Positions 14,939 to 21,471 of a stretch of DNA of 64,000 nucleotides are shown here, piece after piece (the stretch's first letter is position 1; every line of letters begins with the position of its first letter). Source of the stretch: Paenibacillus lacisoli (lineage in GTDB: Bacteria; Bacillota; Bacilli; Paenibacillales; Paenibacillaceae); assembly GCF_030580655.1 (NCBI RefSeq), contig NZ_JAUQTB010000005.1:124001-188000 (forward strand). The letters are read 5' to 3'. Made by a program: the position numbers and the translations under genes. The notes below the pieces were generated by a model. The model was given only the letters and a program-made list of their open reading frames with translations. It ran no database searches and was not told where the DNA came from.

Positions 14939-16405
14939 TCATAAACCTTCAGACAGCTTCGGAGGAGCCATAATCGGTGTACCTGGAGACAGCAGCTGCT
15001 GAAGAAGCTTATACTCCGACTCACTAATGGTCGGAAGGTTACGTTGCGGCAGTCTCCATTCCTCGGCCGCATAAGTTGATAAAAGCGGACAGAGAGAACC
15101 CGAGCGTATCTGATAGTATCGCTGGACCGAGGAATAGCCTGCGGATATGAACTGACCATCACAATTTGAGATATTCTCCAAAAAGGTATCATCAAAGGTG
15201 ATCGGCATAAGTTCAAGCCGCTGCTGAACATCCTGTACAGTTATAAAGTTTCCCTGCTCATAGACAAGCAGGTCGTAACGCGAAAGACGTACCGGCTCGA
15301 AGGGCAGTATCCATGTCTCCTTCACGGAGGAACCTGTAAAAAGCGGATACTTGACCCCTTGCTCCAGCCAATAGATTTGGCCGGAAGGACCTTTGACAAT
15401 TATGCCATCCGGGTAGCGTTGCACCGCGGATAGGCTGCGTGGGTGTTCCGCTTCATGACCATGCCGGCTAACCCCTTCCAACCAGGCAGAGAGATGCTCC
15501 CATTTTCTTTCAAAATACAGCCGATTATGCTCATTAATGCGGTGAAAATCGTCATGTCTTAATGTCTTCATGCTCGCACTTCCTGCATGATGGATAAATG
15601 CGTCACCAGCAATCATAAGCCGCTGGCCTGTCAGCTTCATCCGAAGAATCCAATCTTCATCTTCGTAATTGCCAATCCGAAAACCTTCATCGAAGTAACC
15701 GACCTGTTCCAGGGCTTCCCGTCGGAATAGGAAACAAAAGCCGACGAGCCGGTTCGTCTCGCGCCAGCGTCCCGGATCCGGCTTATTGTTATGCTGGGCG
15801 AACGCTAACATTTCTCCGATCTGATCAGGCTGATATGGAACATCTATCTGCTGTTCACCGCTGATATAGTTAGTTACGGGTCCTACCAAACCGATGCTGG
15901 CATCACTGTCAAGACAGGACAGCATATGATCCAGCCAATTCGGTGTCACAATCGTATCGTTGTTCAGCACGACAATACGGCTTCCCTTAGCCATCATCAG
16001 TCCATGGTTTACTCCGCCGGCAAACCCCTTGTTCTCCGGCAGTATACAGTACCGCATTGAAACACTCCGTCTGAGCAAGTAATCTCGGGTGCCGTCTGTG
16101 GATCCATTGTCAACAACTATGATCTCGTATGGCGGAATAGTATATGCCTCAATGCTGTCAACACAAGCTTTTAGAAGCTCAAGCTTGTTAAAGGTAGGAA
16201 TGATAATACTTGTGCCTTCGAATATTTTGCCAAATGAAGACTGGCCCAGCTTCCTCCCTTCTTCATGACCTCTTGCATAACCTGCTGCGTATCTCCTGCG
16301 GGCAGCTTTCTCTCCCAGTCTGACTTTGCGACGTGATCTTTTTCTACTTCGCTTTCCTGATGTAAATACCAGCCCCGCTGTATACCCTAAGCTTCTTCTT
16401 CGCAT
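14939..16405 (-). CDS. GT2 glycosyltransferase with basic/Y-x-x-G N-terminus and extra C-terminal module
   Basis: A 488-residue multidomain protein. Residues 1-38 are basic (KRSRKRSRRK). Residues 39-54 are four tetrads (YAAG, YARG, HEEG, RKLG). Residues about 65-310 are a GT2 GT-A domain with SIIIPTFNKLELLKACVDSI, VDNGSTDGT, VLNNDT as the DXD region, and GNYEDEDWILR as the catalytic block, like rhamnosyltransferases. The last 170 residues hold two related units around GQIYWLEQGVKYPLF, resembling small beta modules of surface proteins rather than any catalytic domain. GGAGGTGA spaces correctly to ATG at 16405; the earlier GTG overlaps that SD. Probably co-transcribed with the GT-D gene. Confidence 0.85.
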   Translation of the reverse strand: MRRRSLGYTAGLVFTSGKRSRKRSRRKVRLGEKAARRRYAAGYARGHEEGRKLGQSSFGKIFEGTSIIIPTFNKLELLKACVDSIEAYTIPPYEIIVVDNGSTDGTRDYLLRRSVSMRYCILPENKGFAGGVNHGLMMAKGSRIVVLNNDTIVTPNWLDHMLSCLDSDASIGLVGPVTNYISGEQQIDVPYQPDQIGEMLAFAQHNNKPDPGRWRETNRLVGFCFLFRREALEQVGYFDEGFRIGNYEDEDWILRMKLTGQRLMIAGDAFIHHAGSASMKTLRHDDFHRINEHNRLYFERKWEHLSAWLEGVSRHGHEAEHPRSLSAVQRYPDGIIVKGPSGQIYWLEQGVKYPLFTGSSVKETWILPFEPVRLSRYDLLVYEQGNFITVQDVQQRLELMPITFDDTFLENISNCDGQFISAGYSSVQRYYQIRSGSLCPLLSTYAAEEWRLPQRNLPTISESEYKLLQQLLSPGTPIMAPPKLSEGL

Positions 16406-16437
16406 CCGTATCACCTCCGCATAGTCGATTCCTTATT

Positions 16438-17652
16438 TCATTGAGTGCTCCGGGGGACTGGCTGCAGCTGCAGCTCTCCGGAGGCCAGCTTGTCAGCCAA
16501 ATGCCCAATATCCAGAGCCGTCCTGCCAAGGCGCGAAGCAATCTGCTCGCAGATGACAACAGCTGGCACACCGGCAGCCACCAATGCGATATCGAAACTG
16601 GCCGTTACCGCTTCCGCCTGCGCCACTACAGCATCCACGTCTTCAAAACCACGGACTGGTCTGATAACACCAGTGACGAGAACTCCGTGCGCAACGAGCA
16701 TTTCGGCTAATCCCTCTGCCTTATTACCAGCAACCAGAACCTTTCTTCCCTGCAGCAGGGGGAGAAGCAATCCAGCCCCTTGCAGCATGTAGTTGATCGC
16801 AGAGCTCGTTAGGCACAGTTCCCGCCACGGCAGACCGAAATGCTGAAGGACTGGAAACAGCAGTCCCTGATAGGTTGGCAACCTCGCCTCTGGAATGCCA
16901 ACCAGATCTGCCCTGCGAATGGATTCCGCCAGTCTGGACTGCAGCTGCGGGGTAGGACGCGGTACTCCCGCATAAGGAAGAAAACTGGCAAAGCTATCCG
17001 CTTCTCCCGCTTGAAGAACGGTGCCGTATGCTAATGTAAGGAGTTCACCGTCTCCAAGCCTGATTAGAGATAGCGGACGGCCCGCATGAATCCCTTCGTC
17101 CAGCCTTTCATATACCTGTTCAACAGTAAGCAGGGGATAAAGCTTATCGGCATTTTGCCTAAAGCCTTCTTTGATTAAATCGGCTGCTGAAAATTCCGGC
17201 AGAATCGTCAGCGGGGGCAGAAGCGATGCAACAATTCCTTCAGCGCCGTCGTATCTCCCATCCCGGTAACCTTTGAGATACTGGCTCTGGTCCGAAGAGA
17301 CGGTAGAGTCCGCTGGGCCTTTAGGAGAGGCAGGCGATACCTTAGACGAATAAGGGCCTCCAAGGGCACTGCCTTTTAAAATTGTCTCTGGTTGCGAGTG
17401 GTGTCCAGCCGACGAACAGCGCTTCTTGAGCATTCGTGAACTCCGTAAACGGCCTCTCCTTTGTCCTGCATACAATGCTCGTCGTTTCCTTTTTATTCTA
17501 TTTTTTCGCCGCTGGCTTGCCCTGGAAATTCGCTTTGTAAGGACATAGTGCCTGCGTGCACTTCCGGACCGCCTTTTTCGTGCTTTCCCAGAGATTGCAG
17601 CCATCATTGCTGTTGGTTGCGAATCATCCCGGTCTTTCCCTTCATTGTTCAT
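16438..17652 (-). CDS. GT-D-fold glycosyltransferase with long basic N-terminus and Y-x-x-G module
   Basis: A 404-residue protein. Residues 20-90 are Arg/Lys-rich (GKARKRRSG, QRRKNRIKRKRR). Residues 125-139 hold YLKG-YRDG-RYDG. From about 165 on there is a GT-D-like domain with the marker LIRLGDGELLTLAYG (RxGDGE), as in the SP_1767/DUF1792 group, then GRKVLVAGNKAEG. Expected activity is transfer of a glucose-like residue from a UDP-sugar; acceptor unknown. GGAGG lies eight bases before ATG at 17652; a GTG three codons earlier sits within the SD. The basic tract plus tetrad arrangement repeats that of the next gene despite an unrelated catalytic fold. Confidence 0.82.
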   Translation of the reverse strand: MNNEGKDRDDSQPTAMMAAISGKARKRRSGSARRHYVLTKRISRASQRRKNRIKRKRRALYAGQRRGRLRSSRMLKKRCSSAGHHSQPETILKGSALGGPYSSKVSPASPKGPADSTVSSDQSQYLKGYRDGRYDGAEGIVASLLPPLTILPEFSAADLIKEGFRQNADKLYPLLTVEQVYERLDEGIHAGRPLSLIRLGDGELLTLAYGTVLQAGEADSFASFLPYAGVPRPTPQLQSRLAESIRRADLVGIPEARLPTYQGLLFPVLQHFGLPWRELCLTSSAINYMLQGAGLLLPLLQGRKVLVAGNKAEGLAEMLVAHGVLVTGVIRPVRGFEDVDAVVAQAEAVTASFDIALVAAGVPAVVICEQIASRLGRTALDIGHLADKLASGELQLQPVPRSTQ

Positions 17653-17710
17653 CACCTTCACCTCCCCTTCAATCGGGCCAGTTTCTTCTCCCTTGTCTCT
17701 GTGTGAACGG

Positions 17711-18442
17711 TCAGGGCAGCAGGTTTTTCATCTGAAGACCTGCTTCTTCAAGTGAATCAAATGTGCCTGCATCGACCCAATACTGCTCCAGAATCCCGTA
17801 GCTTAATGCTTTTTGCTCTGCATACCGGTTGTTAACGTCTGTAATCTCCAGCTCTCCCCGCGCAGAAGGCACAATGCCGTCAATCAGCTCGAATACGCTG
17901 GTATCATACATATAAATGCCTGTGACACAGAAATCCGATTTTGGATGCTGCGGCTTCTCCTCAATATGCAGAATCGCTTCAGGGTCATGGGGATCAAATT
18001 CGGGAACTCCATAGCGATGCGGATCATCCACCTGTTTCAGCAGTACCTTCGCGGTGCCGTACGGCTGCTTCAGATATTCCTGAACAATGGGTCCCAGATC
18101 ATCCACGAAGAGGTTGTCGCCAAGCAGAACGACGAATTTCTCCTGGGGCTGAACATAATGCCGTGCCAGCTCCAATGCGTCGGCAATCCCTCCAGCCGCA
18201 TCCTGAATACGATAAGTCAGCCTTACGCCATAAGTGCTTCCACTACCCAGGAATTGGGTATAGAGACCTGCTGACTGCTTGCTGATAATTAATAAAATAT
18301 CGGTAATCCCCGCCTCCTTCAGCCGGTTAATACCGTAACTGATCATGGGATGCCTGCCCACCGGCAGCAGGTGCTTGTTGACCATTTCGGTCAGCGGGGC
18401 AAGACGTGATCCCGTTCCTCCTGCCAGAATAATTCCTTTCAT
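17711..18442 (-). CDS. RmlA-like sugar-1-phosphate nucleotidyltransferase
   Basis: A 243-residue nucleotidyltransferase that joins a sugar-1-phosphate to a nucleotide, most like glucose-1-phosphate thymidylyltransferase. Motifs: GIILAGGTGSRLAPLT (nucleotide-binding signature), VNKHLLPVGRHPMISYG (the KxLxPVxxxP block), LGDNLFVDDLG (metal-binding Asp) and HIEEKPQHPKSD (E-E-K-P sugar-phosphate site). It is shorter than classical RmlA (about 290 residues), ending soon after the active-site region, like other short-form thymidylyltransferases. GGAGGG stands a normal distance from ATG. No rmlB or rmlC is visible in the window, so the dTDP-sugar, if made, is completed elsewhere or used as dTDP-glucose. 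Confidence 0.88.
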   Translation of the reverse strand: MKGIILAGGTGSRLAPLTEMVNKHLLPVGRHPMISYGINRLKEAGITDILLIISKQSAGLYTQFLGSGSTYGVRLTYRIQDAAGGIADALELARHYVQPQEKFVVLLGDNLFVDDLGPIVQEYLKQPYGTAKVLLKQVDDPHRYGVPEFDPHDPEAILHIEEKPQHPKSDFCVTGIYMYDTSVFELIDGIVPSARGELEITDVNNRYAEQKALSYGILEQYWVDAGTFDSLEEAGLQMKNLLP

Positions 18443-18483
18443 GTGATCCCTCCCGGTTCTTCCCTCTTCATTTAGATATCGCG

Positions 18484-19245
18484 CTAACGGCTTTCCCTGC
18501 TGTCAATCCATGAACGCGGATCCACCTTCCATTTATCCATGAACAATCGGTGGTTGCGTTCAATCAATTCCTGCAGCTGTTCGGAAGGCGTATGGCTGAA
18601 GCTTGCACTGCCGAGATGATGCACCAGACTATCTTCACACATCAGCAGCCGATAGCCGTGTTGTCTGGCCCGGTAACAGTAATCGTCGTCTTCATAATGT
18701 CCTTGACCGTACGCCTCGTCCAGCAGCCCGATGGTCTGGATAAGACTTCTTCTCATGAGCAGGCAAAAGCCCACCAGCCGTTTTACCTCCTGCCACATCG
18801 CAGGATTCGGAACGTTTCTCTCTGCAGCAATACGAATAAACTCCTCCATATTGTCACCGTGTACTTCGATCTGCTGCAGCCCGCTGGCATAATTCGTAAC
18901 GGGCCCTGTCAATCCAACGTCAGGCGCGCTGTTCAGAGCAGCCCGCAGCGGACCCAGCCAGCCTGGCGTCACCGTGACGTCGTTGTTCAACAGCAGCAGC
19001 TCCTGACCTGTCGCCATTCGGATCCCCTGATTACAGGCGGCCGGAAAGCCCTCATTCTGAGGCAGGCGAACACAGGTGATCCTTTGCTCCCGGCAGTAGG
19101 CGCCTGTCCCGTCCGTGGAGCCGTTATCAACCACGATGACCTCATAGCGGCCCTCCGTATGAGCACGGATCGCGTCGATGCATGGTCTGAGAAGGTGAAG
19201 TCCATTGCAGCTTGGAATGATGATGCTCACATCCACTCCGCTCAT
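18484..19245 (-). CDS. GT2 glycosyltransferase (rhamnosyltransferase-like)
   Basis: A 253-residue single GT-A domain. VSIIIPSCNGLHLLRPCIDA, VDNGSTDGTGAY, LLNNDVTVTPGW (DXD region) and GHYEDDDYCYRARQHGYRL (catalytic-base block), ending with VHHLGSASF. These blocks align closely with the GT2 domain of the 14939-16405 product, marking the two as paralogues, but this copy lacks the basic N-terminus, tetrads and C-terminal module. AGGAGGA lies about eight bases before ATG, and that ATG overlaps the upstream stop (ATGA). Donor sugar cannot be told from sequence. Confidence 0.87.
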   Translation of the reverse strand: MSGVDVSIIIPSCNGLHLLRPCIDAIRAHTEGRYEVIVVDNGSTDGTGAYCREQRITCVRLPQNEGFPAACNQGIRMATGQELLLLNNDVTVTPGWLGPLRAALNSAPDVGLTGPVTNYASGLQQIEVHGDNMEEFIRIAAERNVPNPAMWQEVKRLVGFCLLMRRSLIQTIGLLDEAYGQGHYEDDDYCYRARQHGYRLLMCEDSLVHHLGSASFSHTPSEQLQELIERNHRLFMDKWKVDPRSWIDSRESR

Positions 19246-20246
19246 CGTGCATTCCTCCTGCGTGCAATCTGATCACGCGGCATCGTAAGGTGTATTAGCT
19301 TGCGGCCGGAGCTGCCCATCACAGCAGCCAGCGCTTCCGCATGGTCTCCAATAATCATCCGGGCTACCGGATTCCGCCGTCCGCTGTTAATCTCACGTCT
19401 GCGGTTGTTTTTAATGACGTCCACTTCGTGGACGGCCTGGATCTGAAGCCCTTTCTGCAGGCCTATCGCCTGCGCCTTGGGAGGCACAGCGAGCTGGCCT
19501 GCGCCCACTTCAGCCACAAATCGCCGTGACAGAGCATGTGGAACCGCGGTCAATGAGTTAGGCCCGAGATCCTTCCGCCCCATACTGCGGTTGAGAAAAA
19601 TTTTACAGCGGGTCACCTCATCCTGATGGGCGAAACGGGGAATCATCCGGCTAATATCATTCAGTGCCGCATCCAGTCCGCTGTCCACCGCAGACAGAAA
19701 TGGAGCGAGGTCCTCTGCCTTGACGGCAAAGTCACCGTCCAGGAATAGAAGGATATCTGCATCCGTCATCCTGGCTCCGAGGGCACGGCCGACATCATGA
19801 CCCGCTGCATCCGGCAGATAGGCCATCGTAACGCCGGGATGCCGCTCTACTTCCTCCGCTGTCCGGTCGGTACAACCGTTCACCACGACGATGACCTGCT
19901 TCAGTGGCAAACGCCCTAATTCAGTCAAGACACCGCCAATCTGGTCTTCTTCGTTGCAGGCCGTTACAATGGCCGCTGCCGTTCCCTTCAATGGCAGGGC
20001 AAGCGGCTGACGGCGACTTGATACCGGAACGGCTTCTCCTGCAGACAGAGCTTGTGACACTTCCGGCACGGCTTCCGCCGCAGGATGACGGGGCAGCAGC
20101 CGCTGCCTGCGGGACTGGAGCAGAAGAGGCGGAGCCGCACGTCTGCCGGCGCGGCGTGATGGGCTTCGTCTGCGCGAGAACATTCCTGCAGATATCCGGC
20201 GGGAACGGGAGTGTGCTCTCCGGCTGTCATGCGCCGTGGTTCTCAT
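19242..20246 (-). CDS. GT2 glycosyltransferase with Arg-rich N-terminus
   Basis: A 334-residue GT2-type enzyme. Residues 1-70 are Arg/Ser/Pro-rich (SRRAHSRSRRIS, FSRRRSPSRRAGRR). The catalytic domain begins AAAIVTACNEEDQIGGVL and carries VVVNGCTDRTAEE, GHDVGRALGARMTDADILLFLDGDFAV (LDGD as metal site) and LTAVPHALSRRF. It is a tandem paralogue of the 20243-21232 product, sharing GHDVGR, LFLDGD and TAVPHA-SRR. The start at 20246 is chosen because GAGGTGA lies four bases upstream and the ATG overlaps the upstream stop (ATGA); a longer frame from 20324 would overlap the upstream gene by 82 bases. The Arg/Ser tract is a possible phosphorylation or polyanion-binding segment (inference). Confidence 0.83.
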   Translation of the reverse strand: MRTTAHDSRRAHSRSRRISAGMFSRRRSPSRRAGRRAAPPLLLQSRRQRLLPRHPAAEAVPEVSQALSAGEAVPVSSRRQPLALPLKGTAAAIVTACNEEDQIGGVLTELGRLPLKQVIVVVNGCTDRTAEEVERHPGVTMAYLPDAAGHDVGRALGARMTDADILLFLDGDFAVKAEDLAPFLSAVDSGLDAALNDISRMIPRFAHQDEVTRCKIFLNRSMGRKDLGPNSLTAVPHALSRRFVAEVGAGQLAVPPKAQAIGLQKGLQIQAVHEVDVIKNNRRREINSGRRNPVARMIIGDHAEALAAVMGSSGRKLIHLTMPRDQIARRRNAR

Positions 20247-21232
20247 AGACTCACCTCGCTCAGATGACGATCCCGGTGGAGATCCGTATGTCCAGCCCGG
20301 GGTCCCAGTTCCCGTGTCAGCCACTGGATCGCTTCCAGATGATCGTTAATCACAACCGCCGCTAGCGGATCTTCTTCCCCGGATTTACGGCGGAGCCGAT
20401 TCAGACGGTTTACTTCAACCGCGTGTACAGCGCGCACCGCCAGGCCGGACACGACGGCCTTGGCATGGGCCAGTGGGGGCTTCTCCAACACTTCAAAACC
20501 CAGGATCTCAAGCGCTCTGCGGCTGATCGCATGCGGAACTGCCGTCATCGATGTGCCTTGAAGATCAGGCCGTTCCAGCATCGTGTTCAGCACATGCTTG
20601 GCCTCTACAACCGGGTGTACTTCTTTTGCCTTCACCGGACCGCTGTATTCATTCAGGGCCACGTCCGTTCCCGCCATAACAGCGCGTATAAAGGGAATTA
20701 ACTCATAGGATGGAACCGCCATATCTCCATCCAGAAACAGCAGAATGCGACCGCTTGCTGCCTCGGCTCCAACGCGTCTTCCGACATCGTGGCCCAGCGG
20801 CTCCGGATAGGTAAGCACCCGTGCCCCAGCAGCCTGTGCTGTCCGGGCCGTTCCGTCCGATGAGCCGTTGTCGACGACAATCACCTCGACGAACGGGTGA
20901 ATTCTCCTCGCTTCCCGCACTGCACGCCCAATCGTCCGTCTCTCGTTCATGGCCGGAATAATGACGGAAACGACAGGTCCGGCCTGGACAGGCGGCTGCT
21001 CACGCGGTAAAGATGCATGCATCACCGTCTTACGCTTTCTCTTCATCTTCGCCTTCGTCCATCTTCGCCGTCGTTTACGGCCGTCTGGCAGCCGGCGTCG
21101 TCCTGCGCGCCGTATACTGCGGCGCTGCCTTGAACGGGTTGCCGGATGCTTTGCCGATATGGCGGCCTCCGCCTGCGGGGCGTTCTCCTCATTGCCCGCA
21201 TCTTGATGCAGTTCCAGGTTGCTGTTGTCCAT
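20243..21232 (-). CDS. GT2 glycosyltransferase with Arg/Lys-rich N-terminus
   Basis: A 329-residue GT2-type enzyme. Residues 30-70 are strongly basic (RSRQRRSIRRAGRRRL, RKRRRRWTKAKMKRKRK). The catalytic domain starts VVSVIIPAMNERRTIGRAV and contains VDNGSSDGTARTA, GHDVGRRVGAEAASGRILLFLDGDMAV and TAVPHAISRRALEIL. AGGAGGTGA is ideally placed before ATG, and it is the first gene after the terminator that follows the giant repeat gene, so a promoter is expected between 21233 and 21410. Overlapping stop/start couples it to its paralogue downstream. The catalytic half resembles glucosyl-3-phosphoglycerate-synthase-like GT2 enzymes in the LDGD and SRR blocks, but substrate is not assignable. Confidence 0.83.
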   Translation of the reverse strand: MDNSNLELHQDAGNEENAPQAEAAISAKHPATRSRQRRSIRRAGRRRLPDGRKRRRRWTKAKMKRKRKTVMHASLPREQPPVQAGPVVSVIIPAMNERRTIGRAVREARRIHPFVEVIVVDNGSSDGTARTAQAAGARVLTYPEPLGHDVGRRVGAEAASGRILLFLDGDMAVPSYELIPFIRAVMAGTDVALNEYSGPVKAKEVHPVVEAKHVLNTMLERPDLQGTSMTAVPHAISRRALEILGFEVLEKPPLAHAKAVVSGLAVRAVHAVEVNRLNRLRRKSGEEDPLAAVVINDHLEAIQWLTRELGPRAGHTDLHRDRHLSEVSL

Positions 21233-21283
21233 CAGCGTTCACCTCCTGTATTTCCTATCCCCCAGGAACGGGTACCCGCAGGA

Positions 21284-21308
21284 CCTGTTATCAGGTAGCC
21301 TGTTATCA
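21284..21308. repeat. Direct repeat CCTGTTATCA upstream of the GT2 operon
   Basis: Two exact copies of CCTGTTATCA start at 21284 and 21299, fifteen bases apart, in the gap between the repeat-protein terminator and the GT2 gene at 21232. Spacing of about one and a half helical turns could suit a regulator such as GerE-type factors, but the sequence does not match a consensus I can name. Confidence 0.3.
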
Positions 21309-21407
21309 TGTGCACAACACATCTTATTCCATGACATCCGTACGGTAACGGCATCTGTCCTTACCCGCTCCGTCGATTCGCGTTCCAGCAGAAGTTCTAT
21401 GTACGTC

Positions 21408-21448
21408 AAAAACCCATATCCCGCCAAACACTGTGCGGGATATGGGTT
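21408..21448 (-). terminator. Terminator of the giant repeat-protein gene
   Basis: AACCCATATCCCGC (21411-21424) pairs perfectly with 21435-21448 across a 10-base loop. On the minus strand the stem runs into TTTTT. It lies 24 bases past the stop codon of the decapeptide-repeat gene. Confidence 0.85.
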
Positions 21449-21471
21449 ATCATTTTCAGACAGCCAATGAA

